Position numbers and translations under genes: made by a program. The notes beneath the pieces were generated by a model that was not told the origin of the DNA, searched no databases, and saw nothing but the letters and a program-made list of their open reading frames with translations. From Rhizopus sp. PT2906 (taxonomy: Eukaryota; Mucoromycota; Mucoromycetes; Mucorales; Rhizopodaceae), in assembly GCA_025529335.1 (NCBI GenBank), contig JAMYHX010000220.1:1-64000 (forward strand): a DNA stretch of 64,000 bases. The letters run 5' to 3'. The stretch's first letter is position 1. Each line of letters starts with the position of its first letter. Positions 1 through 11,364 of the stretch are shown here, one piece after another.

Positions 1-233
1 ATATGCGCCAATTATTTTTTTCATATACGTCATAATTTTATCCTCTTTCTGAAATTTATTTTTAATAAAACAGTAAAATAACACCAAGATTATCCAAGTT
101 AGCCTCGTGTTTCAAACAGAAATTTATTATAGGTTTTACTTTTTGTCTTACAATACCAATCTCCCTTGAGTATATAAAGTTTTACATTTGTATAATGCTT
201 ATTTTTAACATGCATCCCAATTGGTTTTTGCAG

Positions 234-1031
234 GTACAGTCGACGTTTGCTTTTCTTGTACTTTCAAGTCCATTAGTAAGGCCATTGCTTCTCTTCCAAA
301 CAATGCCGAGCCATATACAATGAACAGTTTACCATTGCTTGATCTAGCCCATATTAAAACCTGTTAATGGTAGTGTCGCTATGCAATTCGCTTCTGGTCA
401 TGATACTAGCTCTAAAATTGGAAGCACTGCTGACTCTGCTATCTTGACCATTACGGGTAGAATGTCATGCTCTAATGTACCATTATTGCAAACACTTTCA
501 AACAAGGACGCGTAACTAATGTCGTCTTGCATCTGAATACTTCTCAAGCTTATTTTAAAAATGTCAAGATCTACGGTTTCCAAGATACCAAAGAGATACT
601 TTTATCACTGCTCACGATATAGATACTCCTAATGACCCTGGTGGCTTTTATTTTAATAAATGTACCTTCAAGGCTACTGTTCCATTTGGCCCTTTGTTCA
701 AGACTTATGACCCTTCCATTTCATTCTCTCCCCTTTCTCAATTTGAAAACACGCTTTTTTTTTTTTTGCTCGTCCCTAGGACAAATATTCTCGTATCATC
801 ATCATGAACTCCAGCATCAGTAGTCATATCAAGCCTGCTGGTTGAAGTACATGGAGTAACGCTAGTCCAAACACTGCAAATGTTATCTATGGAGAATACA
901 AGAATTTTAGAGCTCGTCCTTAGACTAGTGCGTGTGCCTCGTTCGCTAAAAATTTGACTTCCGAACAAGCCTCTCAGTACAGTGCAGCGAAGGTCTTTGG
1001 TGGTAACACCTCCTGGTTCCAAAACCGATAG
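234..1031 (+). pseudogene. Decayed pectinesterase (pectin methylesterase, GH28-independent CE8 family)
   Basis: Broken reading frames on the plus strand still spell a pectinesterase. After an acceptor-like TTTTTGCAG ending at 233 comes GTVDVCFSCTFKSISKAIAS, matching the N-terminal region of the family. Around 555-590 is KNVKIYGFQDT, the conserved block with the catalytic QDT. Near 768-795 is ARP-stop-DKYSRI, where the family has GRPW: the Trp codon is now TAG. From about 800 to 1030 the C-terminal block is readable (SSISSHIKPAGWSTWSNASP, then GEYKNF, FAKNLTSEQASQYSAAKVF and NTSWF). Several stops, frame changes and a 13-T run interrupt the frame, so no intact protein is possible. A working enzyme would be secreted and would de-esterify plant pectin. 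The identification is firm; the original 5' end is not visible. Confidence 0.75.
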
Positions 1032-1430
1032 TTGGTATTATAGCTGAACAAGATAGAAATCGTTAAAGAAGTACCATTTTTTCTTTTATATAAAGCGTGC
1101 CTTTAGATTTATGTAAAGAGATATGTCGTCTGTGTCTTTAGTTTTATATACTATTAAAAAATAGACATTCTGACTATAGATTCAGAATCATGGGTTGATA
1201 GCTTAATAAATCAAGACTCTCGGTATCAAGGTCTAGTATTTCCCATCATGAACAAGAAGCAACAGTATGAAGAAAAAACAATGGTGTTCATGTCATTTCG
1301 GGGTTTACACCCATGTTTTTCCAAGAGAGAGAGACAAAAAGAGGACATATCACAGAAAAATCAGGTCATGCATTTTTAAAACAATGGCTTTTATGTAGGC
1401 TACATTAAATAAAAGTGATTACAAAACAAT
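1032..1430. other. Intergenic, no gene seen
   Basis: AT-rich sequence between the pectinesterase relic and the 3' end of COX6. It contains poly-A/T runs and probably the COX6 3' untranslated region and polyadenylation signals. No reading frame looks coding. Confidence 0.5.
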
Positions 1431-1904
1431 TTACTGGCTTAATTCTTCCTTGGTCAAAACACCCAATTCTTCTCTAACAGGTGCCAATTCTTCAAGGTAT
1501 TGCTTGTATTGGCTTTCATTTTCAACCTTTTCCTTAAGACCTTCGAAAACACGAACAGCTGTGGCGAAATCGTTGACACGACGAGAAGCTCTAAGAGCGG
1601 CTTCGATAACAGAAGGAGCAGGAACAAGATCGTAAGCGAATGCATTGTTCAAGCCACGTTGGAGTTCAAAGAGATCTTCAACACCGTTAAAGAACTTGAC
1701 GTAACGGTCGGTGAAAGATTCGAAGCTTTCGTCTTCATGTCCAGCAGAATAGAAACGCTTGGTCAAACCTATAATTGAACATGAGTCTTTTGCAAAATCA
1801 TAAATCATCGTTTGTTCTTTACCCATGGCAGCGGGACGAACAGCGGGGGCAGTTGAGCGGACGGCGGCAACACGGCAAGCAGCAGAGGAGAAAGCACGAA
1901 GCAT
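1431..1904 (-). CDS. COX6: Cytochrome c oxidase subunit 6 (Cox6; animal COX5A)
   Basis: This is a nuclear-encoded accessory subunit of respiratory complex IV in the mitochondrial inner membrane. The C-terminal ~110 residues show the family core: ESFESFTDRYVKFFNGVEDL, then LFELQRGLNNAFAYDLVP, then an alpha-helical RRVNDFATAVRVFEGLKEKV block. The N-terminus (MLRAFSSAACRVAAVRS) is a typical Arg/Ser/Ala-rich mitochondrial presequence. Bases 1769-1822 carry GT...AG ends on the coding strand and are 54 bases long with no stop. Removing them joins the presequence to GLTKRFYSAGHEDE and drops 18 residues unlike the family. Spliced, the protein is 139 aa; unspliced, 157 aa. The gene lies head to head with the m-AAA protease gene across about 220 bases. 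Confidence 0.92.
   Translation of the reverse strand: MLRAFSSAACRVAAVRSTAPAVRPAAMGKEQTMIYDFAKDSCSIIGLTKRFYSAGHEDESFESFTDRYVKFFNGVEDLFELQRGLNNAFAYDLVPAPSVIEAALRASRRVNDFATAVRVFEGLKEKVENESQYKQYLEELAPVREELGVLTKEELSQ
1769..1822 (-). other. Probable 54-base stopless intron in COX6
   Basis: On the minus strand the segment begins GTAAAG and ends ATTATAG. It is a multiple of three and has no in-frame stop, so a simple ORF caller reads through it. The encoded residues do not resemble the Cox6 family, whereas the splice junction restores an ordinary presequence-to-mature transition. Confidence 0.7.
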
Positions 1905-2123
1905 GTTTAGTAAATGGTTGAGTGGGGAGTTGAAGAAGGAAGAGAGAGAGAAAAAAAAAAGTTGATATAGTCTTGCAAGTCAGGGTGCGGTACTTGAAAA
2001 AATGTTTAAATTTTATTACCAAGTCGAAAAAAGGGTGTACACGTCACCTGTAAGTTAGTTTGGCCTGCTTAAATTGAGTCAACTGCGCACATTGCCCTTT
2101 TTTTCTTTGTTTTTATAACTTAT
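1905..2123. promoter_or_regulatory. Shared divergent promoter, COX6 / m-AAA protease
   Basis: A 219-base gap separates the two start codons, which point away from each other, so both promoters must lie here. It holds pyrimidine/purine tracts next to each start and a GTGTACACGTCACC stretch near 2033-2047 with a palindromic GTGTACAC core. No TATA box is obvious. Both products are mitochondrial, so co-regulation is plausible, but this is inference. Confidence 0.5.
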
Positions 2124-4334
2124 ATGCTGTCAAGATTCATACAAGTTAGTGGCCGTACCACTATTTCTAATAATGCTCTGAGAGTCCCGGCCCTTGCAAG
2201 ATTCCAACGTGCCAACGTTATTTTACGTAGAGACGTTCGCAAATACTCGAGTGACAAGGAAGCACCAAAGAAGAAGGACGATGATCAACCTTTCAACATT
2301 CCAAAGGGTTTCGAAAGCTTCTTCTCAAAGCAAAATAAGAATCAGACAAAGAAAGCTGCCGAGGAAGCCGCTTCTGAAAACGCAAAGAAATCAACTGACC
2401 AGATCCCTAAACCTCCAAAGAATAACAACAGTAATAAGACACCTGAAATTCCAACCAACTGGAATGCGTTACTAGGTGCTGCCGTTGGTACCTGGCTTTT
2501 ATGGAAATTGACAGCACCATCAGAATCTTCAAAGGAAATCACCTGGCAAGGGTTCCGTACACAGTTACTCGACAAAGGTCTTGTTGACAGACTTGTTGTC
2601 TTGAATAAGAATAGAGTTCGAGTCTACTTGCGACCTGAAGCCAACACACTTGGGTTGAGCCCTAGTCAGTCATTTGTCTTTACTATTGGATCACCTGACA
2701 GCTTTGAACAGAAATTAGATCAAGCTCAAAACGAACTTGGCATTCCTCCCAACGAACGTATTCCAGTAGCCTATCGCGACGAAGTCAGCATGCTCAATGT
2801 ACTTGCCCACTTTGCACCTTCATTGCTGTTGATTGGTGCCCTCGTCTACATGACACGCCGTGGCCCAGGTGGTGTTGGTGGACAAGGTGGCATCTTTGGT
2901 ATCGGAAAGAGCAAGGCAAAGATGTTCAATCAAGAAACAGATATCAAGGTCAAGTTCAAGGACGTTGCTGGAGCAGATGAAGCCAAGGAAGAAATTATGG
3001 AGTTTGTCAAATTCTTAAAGAACCCTGCTGCTTATGAACGTCTTGGTGCAACCATTCCTAAAGGTGCCATTTTGTCAGGTCCCCCAGGTACAGGTAAAAC
3101 ATTGCTCGCAAAAGCTACAGCCGGTGAAGCTGGTGTGCCCTTCTTGAGTGTCTCTGGTTCAGAGTTTGTTGAAATGTTTGTTGGTGTTGGTTCGTCTCGT
3201 GTAAGAGACTTGTTTGCAACAGCCAAGAAGAATGCACCATGCATCATTTTTGTAGATGAAATTGATGCTATCGGTAAAGCCCGTTCAAAGAATGCACAAT
3301 TTGGAGGAAACGATGAACGTGAAAGCACTCTGAATCAACTCTTGGTTGAAATGGATGGCTTTGACTCTAGCCAACATGTTGTCGTTTTAGCCGGTACTAA
3401 TCGTCCTGATGTCTTGGATCCTGCTCTTATGCGTCCTGGTCGTTTCGATCGTCATATCGTCCTTGATCGTCCTGATATCGGCGGCCGTGCTCAGATTTTC
3501 AAGGTCCATTTGAAACCTATCAAGACAACCATTGATGTCGAGCATCTCTCTCGCAAGCTTGCTGCCCTTACCCCAGGTTTCTCTGGTGCAGATATCCACA
3601 ACGTCTGTAACGAAGCTGCATTGATTGCTGCTCGTCGCCTCAAGGAAGAGGTTGAAGAAAAGGACTTTGAAGATGCTATTGAACGTGTCATTGCTGGGTT
3701 GGAAAAGAAGTCAAGAGTTTTATCACCAGAAGAAAAGAAGACTGTTGCCTATCACGAAGCAGGTCATGCTGTTGCTGGTTGGTACCTGAAGCATGCCGAT
3801 CCTCTCTTAAAGGTCTCAGTCATTCCTCGTGGATCTGCTGCTCTTGGCTATGCTCAATACTTGCCCAAGGATCAATATCTTTACTCCAAGGAGCAATTGC
3901 TCGACCGCATGTGTATGACGTTAGGTGGTCGTGTTTCTGAACAAATCTTTTTTGATTCTATCACAACAGGTGCACATGACGATTTGCAAAAGGTGACAAA
4001 GATTGCATACGCCCAAATCACTCAGTATGGTATGAACGAAAAGGTGGGTGCTCTGTCTTTCACAGATCAAAATGAGCAACAACTCCAGAAGCCCTATTCA
4101 GAGCAAACCGCTACCTTGATTGATAACGAAGCAAGAAGAATGGTGAATGAAGCCTATGAACGTACATTGAAATTGTTAAGTGAGAAGAAACAAGACATCG
4201 AAAAGGTTGCTCGACTGCTATTAGACAAGGAGGTTTTGACAAGAGAAGACATGGAGAAATTATTAGGAAAGAGACCTTTTGATGAACATACTGTGTATGA
4301 TGAATACGTTAGAAAGAAGGTAATTGAAACATAA
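2124..4334 (+). CDS. AFG3: Mitochondrial m-AAA protease subunit (AFG3/YTA12 family)
   Basis: This intronless 736-aa protein is an ATP-dependent metalloprotease of the inner membrane, facing the matrix. It degrades unassembled membrane proteins and matures some imported precursors. It opens with a basic mitochondrial presequence and a Lys/Asn-rich linker. Two membrane spans follow near residues 115-132 and 225-245, flanking the small FtsH extracellular-type domain. The AAA module has Walker A GPPGTGKT (about 319-326), Walker B IIFVDEID and the second region of homology ending in RPGRFDRH. The M41 peptidase has the zinc site HEAGH (544-548). Length and domain order match the family (about 760-825 aa in yeast and human). 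Fungi usually have two paralogues, Afg3 and Yta12, and I cannot firmly separate them here, so the symbol is provisional. Confidence 0.95.
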   Translation: MLSRFIQVSGRTTISNNALRVPALARFQRANVILRRDVRKYSSDKEAPKKKDDDQPFNIPKGFESFFSKQNKNQTKKAAEEAASENAKKSTDQIPKPPKNNNSNKTPEIPTNWNALLGAAVGTWLLWKLTAPSESSKEITWQGFRTQLLDKGLVDRLVVLNKNRVRVYLRPEANTLGLSPSQSFVFTIGSPDSFEQKLDQAQNELGIPPNERIPVAYRDEVSMLNVLAHFAPSLLLIGALVYMTRRGPGGVGGQGGIFGIGKSKAKMFNQETDIKVKFKDVAGADEAKEEIMEFVKFLKNPAAYERLGATIPKGAILSGPPGTGKTLLAKATAGEAGVPFLSVSGSEFVEMFVGVGSSRVRDLFATAKKNAPCIIFVDEIDAIGKARSKNAQFGGNDERESTLNQLLVEMDGFDSSQHVVVLAGTNRPDVLDPALMRPGRFDRHIVLDRPDIGGRAQIFKVHLKPIKTTIDVEHLSRKLAALTPGFSGADIHNVCNEAALIAARRLKEEVEEKDFEDAIERVIAGLEKKSRVLSPEEKKTVAYHEAGHAVAGWYLKHADPLLKVSVIPRGSAALGYAQYLPKDQYLYSKEQLLDRMCMTLGGRVSEQIFFDSITTGAHDDLQKVTKIAYAQITQYGMNEKVGALSFTDQNEQQLQKPYSEQTATLIDNEARRMVNEAYERTLKLLSEKKQDIEKVARLLLDKEVLTREDMEKLLGKRPFDEHTVYDEYVRKKVIET

Positions 4335-4919
4335 GCGTGAATATACAGCTTCTCATTTTCTATAGACCTCTTCTCCACCTCCTTTCCCAGAAGATGCGCC
4401 CAGTGCGCCACCTTCTGCTGAATAACTTTTTTCTTTAATAGGATAGATACATGTATTATACTTGTAATTTTATGCATACTATATATTGTTCAATAAACAC
4501 CCACCCTAGCTTTTCTTGTCATATTACAGGATTTCCAGAGAAAGTAAAGTTACTATATTGTATCTACAACACAACACTATATAAAATAACACGAGTATTA
4601 CCCAAGCCTTGTATTTCAATCTCTTCTGGATATATAAAGCTTTACAATACCATATGTCATCACATTTTTGACAACACATAAATATTGTATTTTTCAGCAA
4701 TTAAGAGACAGTCTCCGAGAAAATAAGAGAAAATTATTGGATAATACAATAATAAGCATGAGCCCTGAAGTCACTGCATTAAAATTGAAAAAAAAAGGGG
4801 GGAGCACCAAGCCACACAAGGACCTAAATCGTGACTCGAATGTGACGATCTATGAATAAAACGAACCACTGAACCTTTTTCAAAAAATTATCACTCTTTC
4901 TATAATCTTCTGTACATAA
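4335..4919. other. Intergenic between m-AAA protease and NOP2
   Basis: AT-rich sequence holding the protease 3' end and the NOP2 promoter. A TATA-like GGATATATAAAG lies near 4627-4638. The stretch about 4570-4705 resembles bases 80-233 in order and motif content (see findings). A 63-codon ORF at 4668-4859 has no recognisable product and was not called. Confidence 0.45.
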
Positions 4920-5322
4920 ATGGGACGCCGCGCTAAAAATAAGCAACAAGATCCTGAGCCTCTTGAAAAGCCCGAACGCACAGAGCTTTCAAGACGAGCT
5001 AAATCAAAACTTAAGAAACAACAAGCACTTGCTGAAAAGAATAAAAAGAAGCGTCAAAGCACAGAAGAAGTTGATTCCAAAAAGTCAAAGAAAGCCAAGA
5101 CAGAGACTAAGAAGAAAGACACCGATGGTGACGATCTTTGGGATAATCTTGAAGTCGTCTCCGATGCTGAAGATAGTGAGGACATGGACGAATTTGAAAT
5201 GGACGATGAGTTTGAAATGAACGGTAGTGCAGAAGAGGAACAAAGTGAACAAGAAGATGGACAAGAAGAACAAAACTATTTCCCTAAAGCAGATGCTGAT
5301 TTCTTGGGCTCTGATTCAGAAC

Positions 5323-5353
<31 letters not shown>

Positions 5354-6804
5354 GGAGGAGGAGGACGAAGAGGATGATGAATTTGTTGAGGTATATAGCA
5401 TTTTCCTCAAAGATGGTAAATTTTATACTAACTTGCTTCTGCAAAAAGGGACAAGCACTTGATGAACGCAAATCTCGTAAAATTGAAGCTCGCGCAGCCC
5501 GTGAAGCAGCTGAAGCTGAGGCCGAACTAAGAGAGCAAGCCAACCAACAAGAAGAACTTGAAGAAGGCGAACGATACAAATTACCTGAAGGAGAGGAAGC
5601 AGAATTAGTGTCAGATATCACCCTTGTTAGTCAGCGAATTAAAGACATTGTGGGCGTATTAAACGATTTCAAGAAGCTTCGTGACCCTAATACAAGTCGT
5701 CAGGAGTATGTCGATCGATTGATCAAGGATATTGCCGCTTATTATGGATACTCTGAATTCCTGGCAGAGAAGCTGTTTCACCTCTTCCCTGTTTCTGAAG
5801 CTATCGAATTCTTTGAAGCTAACGAAGTAGCTCGTCCTGTGACCATTAGAACAAATACATTAAAGACCCGTCGTCGTGATCTTGCACAAGCATTGATTAA
5901 CCGTGGTGTTAACCTTGAACCTATTGGTAAATGGAGCAAAGTGGGCCTCCAAGTGTTTGAATCTCAAGTACCTATTGGTGCTACACCTGAATACCTTGCT
6001 GGACACTATATGCTTCAAGCTGCTTCTTCTTTCTTACCCGTCATGGCATTGGCACCTCAACCTAACGAGCGTGTGCTCGATATGGCATCTGCCCCAGGTG
6101 GTAAGACAACATATATTGCCGCACTGCAAAAGAACACGGGTATGGTGTTTGCCAATGACGCTACAAAAGATCGTTTAAAGAGTTTGGTGGCCAATATTCA
6201 CCGTTTGGGTGTCAAGAATGCTGTTGTTTGTAATTATGACGGTCGTGAATTCCCCAAGGTGATTGGTGGCTTTGATCGTGTCTTACTTGATGCACCATGT
6301 TCAGGTACTGGTGTTATCTCCAAAGATCCCAGTGTCAAATTAAACAAGACAGAAAAGGACTTTATTGATATTCCTTTCCTTCAGAAGCAACTTATTTTAT
6401 CTGCCATTGACTCAGTAGATGCTAAATCAAAGACAGGAGGTTATATTGTATACTCAACATGTTCCGTCACAGTAGAAGAGAATGAAGCAGTTGTCAATTA
6501 TGCTCTTTCAAAACGCCCCAATGTCAAACTAGTGCCTACAGGACTTGACTTTGGTCGAGAAGGTTTTGCTTCATACCGTGGAAAGACGTTCCATCCTAGT
6601 CTCAAGATGACACGTAGATTTTATCCTCATGTACACAACATGGATGGTTTCTATGTTGCTAAATTCAAAAAGATGGATAACAAATATACAACAACAAATG
6701 ATAAAGATACTAAGCAAGCATCAACTGAATCTAATGAAGAAACAATAGGCTTCAATGATGAAGAAGACATCAAATATATTGAAGGTAAAGTGAAAATATA
6801 TTAA
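4920..6804 (+). CDS. NOP2: 25S rRNA (cytosine-C5) methyltransferase Nop2 (NSUN1)
   Basis: A nucleolar enzyme that methylates a cytosine of large-subunit rRNA and is needed for 60S assembly. Two exons, 4920-5390 and 5449-6804, join in frame to give 608 aa. The 58-base intron has a perfect TACTAAC branch site near 5427. The N-terminus is basic (nucleolar targeting), then strongly acidic with a long Glu run from a GAA/GAG repeat at about 5327-5365. The catalytic half has the SAM-binding VLDMASAPGGKTTY, the DAPCSGTGV motif IV and the YSTCSV motif VI, which carry the two cysteines used in RNA m5C chemistry. It ends in a short acidic tail. Domain order and length fit yeast Nop2 (618 aa). Confidence 0.95.
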
Positions 6805-6952
6805 AAATAGACTAGTTTAATTAATAGTAATACTTTTTTCCAATAGAAACTAAAATCACGCAAAAGAAGAAGAAGGGTTTAAAGGTGTAAGAATGAATGT
6901 ATAAACAATAATAATAATAAAAAAGAGAGTGGTTATAGACACAAAGAGGAGG

Positions 6953-7315
6953 TTATTGGTTTCTTGATGTCTTCTCTTGAAGTAATTTTGTCAACAGGAC
7001 TATTTTTTCATCATTACGAATCTTTTCGAGATGATGATCAATGTCAGATATTCTTTCTTGATACTGTTTACTTTCACATCGTACTGGAATATCAGTGTAT
7101 GTCTTTTCACATATATCAAAATCAAATGCAGGACAATCAGCCGGCAAAGGTTTTCTCCTCACTGTCGGTAACTTCTTTAATTCTTGTATGCTTTGCCGTC
7201 TTCCTCCTTCTTCTTCTTCGACTGATGTATGAGATGAGTGGATACATGATCCTAAGCTACTTAGTCTATTCTTCCATAATCTTTTCACTCTGGATTCATT
7301 CATGGATTTTAGCAT
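6953..7315 (-). CDS. Hypothetical protein, 120 aa
   Basis: This single-exon ORF is not recognised. The N-terminal half is Arg/Ser-rich with an EEEEGG acidic patch; the middle has Pro-rich KPLPADCPAFDF; the C-terminal ~45 residues (ESKQYQERISDIDHHLEKIR onward) could form a short coiled coil. There is no signal peptide or membrane span. It converges with NOP2, with 148 bases between stop codons. Residue composition looks coding, but the gene could have undetected introns or be a chance ORF. Confidence 0.45.
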   Translation of the reverse strand: MLKSMNESRVKRLWKNRLSSLGSCIHSSHTSVEEEEGGRRQSIQELKKLPTVRRKPLPADCPAFDFDICEKTYTDIPVRCESKQYQERISDIDHHLEKIRNDEKIVLLTKLLQEKTSRNQ

Positions 7316-10300
7316 AAAAGTGTTAAAAGAGAGAAAAAGAAAAGAAAAAGTATTAATAAAATTATGAACGAATTTCAGGAGGCAAACACGGAATTAAAAT
7401 CAATCTTGGCCAAGATAAAAAGAAGGTCTATTTTTATCTCGTTGTCTACCGTTTCGCATTAAAGACTTTTTTTGTAAAGAAACAAACTATACTTTTTTGG
7501 CAAATTAGTACACAAACCTTTTCTTCCCCCGCTCAACTTTATCTATAGAGTAAATACATTTAAGAATGAGAATCATTTTTGTACACAAAAGGCTAGTTTA
7601 TTTACAAAAGAAGAATAGCAAAGACTTTACCCATTTGTAATTTTTATATAAAATGACTTGGAATGAGTGTATAGATGTACTGTAGACCAGAATCGGATGA
7701 AAAGAAAAGAAAGGGGATACAGATAACGAAGGGCGGTAAATGAAGGGCGAATAGAAAACGTCTAAGAAAAGTTTAAAAACACTTTATACTAAAAAAGGTG
7801 CTGCAAGCAAGACGGATCCATCTTTATTATTACAGATTGTCTAAAAATGCATACAGTCCTCATATCAGGTTGACAGACTGGTCACATGCATCCTTAGCCC
7901 AGCCAAGGCTTAAAATAAACAGTTAGACAGTTTATTCATAAAGAGTTGCTTTTTTGCAATGATAACTATCCGCATTTATGTACAAGGTTTTCTTTTTTTG
8001 TTTCAATTGAAAAAGCTGTAATATGTATTGACAACTTTTGGATGTAAATTTCGAACAGACAGACCTTTCATATGAATTGTAGGGTATAAAATGCCACTAT
8101 GGGAAACTTTGCCCTGAAACTAAGTGTCCTGAAGTCCGTATCTGATACCACTGAAAATAATTGCAAGTTTTATCAGAGGTATAAAATAGGTATTTTACCT
8201 ACGTTTTACTCACTGGGTGAAATGTAGAGGATGATCCATGGATGAAAACTCGACGTTTTATTCTGATAAAAATTGAATAAAACTCTCTCTTTCTAGATCT
8301 TTAATAGCTTATACACTTTAAATGCATCATTATTACAATGTTGTGGCCAATAACAAAAAAAGGGGATATATGATTTATGAATTTGCTGATGATGCCAAGG
8401 TCCACCCTACCAATGAGTTTAATAAAAAAAAAAAGGAAACATACACTTCTCACGCGCAACTTTATGAATAGGCAATGTTGTTGTATTTACTCTATAAATA
8501 CTTAATCGTATTGTATAAGTCCATGCGTTAAAAGATTGAACAAGAAGTAAGTTATTACCATATAACGCGTCATGCTCAATTATTATTAATTCTGCTTTCA
8601 TATAAATTGACGATACTGTAATTTGGGATTCTTCTTTCTTTCTTCTTGTTCTTATAAAGACATGCATATGTACTTCTTCTTTTACTATTACAACTATATC
8701 ACAAAAACGTCACTCGGAGCTCTATCAGTTTACTCGATAACATCAAGGCTCACCCCATCGATGAGCCCTCATCTAAAAGAAAAAGTTATATGCTTAATCT
8801 GGGACACATAGGATGTGCGAAGGTGAGTAATTTCAACCAATAATATTAGTCCTTCAGAAACAGTAGATCCAAGAAAAGATTTAACTAAAGCCTATATTAA
8901 ATTTTGAGAATAGGTCTACACCCCCTTTTACTCTAAAGTGTCTCGAGTTGGGTTTAAAGCATAAAGTGAAAATCGAAATAACCTATACCTGTCTGTATCC
9001 ATGAGCTTAGCTCTTGTGATTTGATTCAGGATGGACATGCAAGTTATTTGTTGTCCCTGATGTCGTATGACAGCCTCCTCAATATATGTTTATTGTTGTT
9101 TATATCTCCTTACTCGACTCTATTTGACTTTGCCATTGGTCATTTATCTTTCAGGATATGCATTTTTGTCACTCCTACCATAGATGTCCATGCTATGAAA
9201 CTGATTATATAATTTTGCTCTTTGCTATCAAATTTTCTCAGTAATACTATCCAATGACTGCAGATACAGCTTTTGTTTAGCAGTAAGAAAGCAATAACAA
9301 AAGGATTAGGTGTGTGCTTTTGATATATTACGACTAATTCAGTCTGCAAGACGGAACCCTAAACTTAAAGTATCCATCCAATCTGCTGACAATGTATGCA
9401 TGTCTAATCTTATTTCTATTAGTACCAGTTTTAATGAATATAGACTTACCGTTTTGCCTGAAGTGTATACAAACATATCTTGTATTATAGTCTTTACATA
9501 TCTTTATCTTTGGCAGAAGTAAGTAAAAGCTATTAGCGTAATGAATTACTCTTTTCGCATTAAATCAAGAACCTCCTTTTTTAAAAATGATAAAACTTGA
9601 TCGAGGTAATGCTCCTGCGGTAAGACGCTAAAGAACATCTATTAAAACGACTCCAGATGCTTTTATTCAGATACCATTGCTTTCTTGCAGTTTAAACGTG
9701 GATGCATAACCTTTGTAATTCATTCTAAAACAAATGACACGTTTACTTATATTCTAATGATTTGCATGGCCCATATTAAGAAATGTTTATTGTTTGAATG
9801 TTTTTAAAGCATGTATGCATATGTATATATATATAGGGTGACATGTACTGAGTAAGGTGAGCCAAAGTATTCTAGACTTTCTGTGTCGTTTCTTTCTCTT
9901 CTTTTTGTATTAGTAACACCTGTAAGCGTTACACTTATTTCTATAAATTTTAATACGGACCTTGTCTTTTCCTTTTCCATTTCGCTTTTGCTGTTCTTGA
10001 CCGCATTATGTGAAAATGGAACATAAAAGCAAAGGATGAAAATATACTTTTGGTTAATGACGTCGTATAGCTTTATCCTTAACCACACTTCATGCATAAT
10101 ATATGCATAAGGTCATTAGGTATAATCCTTGTTCAGGAGATAAATGCATTTTTTTTATAGCAATAAAACAACATCCTATTCACTCGACATGATCTTGTGT
10201 GTTTGCTGATCCATTTAATTGATCTACAAGTCAGTAGCTTTTTTTTTTATCTGCTCATAAATGTGACTTTCTTGCTCATGACTCTGCAACACAAGTTTAT

Positions 10301-11364
10301 ACATCATTTATATGTACAGTAGCATCTTTTCCCCTCGTGTTCACGTATGCAGGCAATATTTGTACATAACATGAGCTTGATTTTATTTCAAAAAGAAAAA
10401 TAAAAAAAAGGAGAGGAGAGGGCAATAAAATAGGATTATTCTGTTCTCTTTCATGCCTAATTGATCTATTCTCTATCTCATTAAATGAGTTGATTGTCTT
10501 ACACGCTTTTTTTTAAAAAAAAAGCTTAAAAGAGTAAAAATATATTCTTTTGGTGGCTCATATTATAATGGTTACATCAACTTTTTAAGCCAGTAATGAG
10601 GAGGAGAATATCTCACCCCTCTTTTATAAGTACTTAATCACTCACCTTTGCTTTATATCAAAGGTTACAAGGGAAAAGAAAGCAGCATTCTATTTACTGT
10701 CACATATATTGAACTGATGAATTGCATTTTTACTCTTAGTCATCATTTGACAAAGGATCACGTTATTCCTGCTATGTGCATTTGTGATATATAAGTGGAC
10801 ATAATCCAACTTTGCTGTTTTGATCCAGGGCCCACGTAACCCAAAATCTCCGTATTCCAAAAAGCGTAAAACTATATATAAATCTTTTATATTAATGACA
10901 AGAAAAAGAAATCGGATGATTTATAATATACATTTTTAGAACATCTTTATCATGTAATAAAGAAGATCTTTTTCGTTAAAACGCGAGTAATAAAATATAT
11001 AATACGAAAAGTAAAAGGATCGACAAAAAAAGAAGCTGCCATCCATGTTTATGAAAAAGGAACTTGATCATTGTATATCTTAACGTTAGTTCAATGACAT
11101 ATGTATAAGGAAAAAAAAGGGAAATAGAGTTAATAATAATTCACAGAGTCAACTTGATCTTATTGTCATCAAAACTTTAAGAAAAAGAGAAAGAATGGGG
11201 GGAGGAAGCGAACACAGCCAACAATGAATGGAGTGCGCAATAATAGATAAACAAATAAAAATGTCAATCATGTATCATTTGCGCGACGTAATACGAACTT
11301 AATAAAGCCCATTAAGCACAAGGACAAAAAAATCTTTTTTATTCTTTTTTATTCTTCTAAAGTA
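7316..11364. other. 4-kb region without a convincing gene
   Basis: Only short ORFs (under 100 codons) occur on either strand, and none forms a splice-compatible chain with a recognisable domain. The sequence is AT-rich with scattered poly-A/T tracts. Two short look-alike stretches, near 8380-8415 and 8745-8785, hint at old duplicated or transposon-derived DNA, but too little remains to name a family. No tRNA T-arm, 5S rRNA or satellite pattern was seen. The promoter of the downstream methyltransferase lies at its right end. Confidence 0.5.

Noticed and set aside
3032..3328. 98-codon antisense ORF in the m-AAA protease
   Set aside because: It is opposite the conserved AAA core; codon-pattern shadow.
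4668..4859. 63-codon ORF upstream of NOP2
   Set aside because: It starts in promoter-like AT-rich sequence, has Lys-rich random composition and no family resemblance.
8380..8790. Possible repeated coding fragment (AKVHPTNE / KAHPIDEP)
   Set aside because: Two short resemblances of eight residues in different frames are too little to call a gene or transposon.
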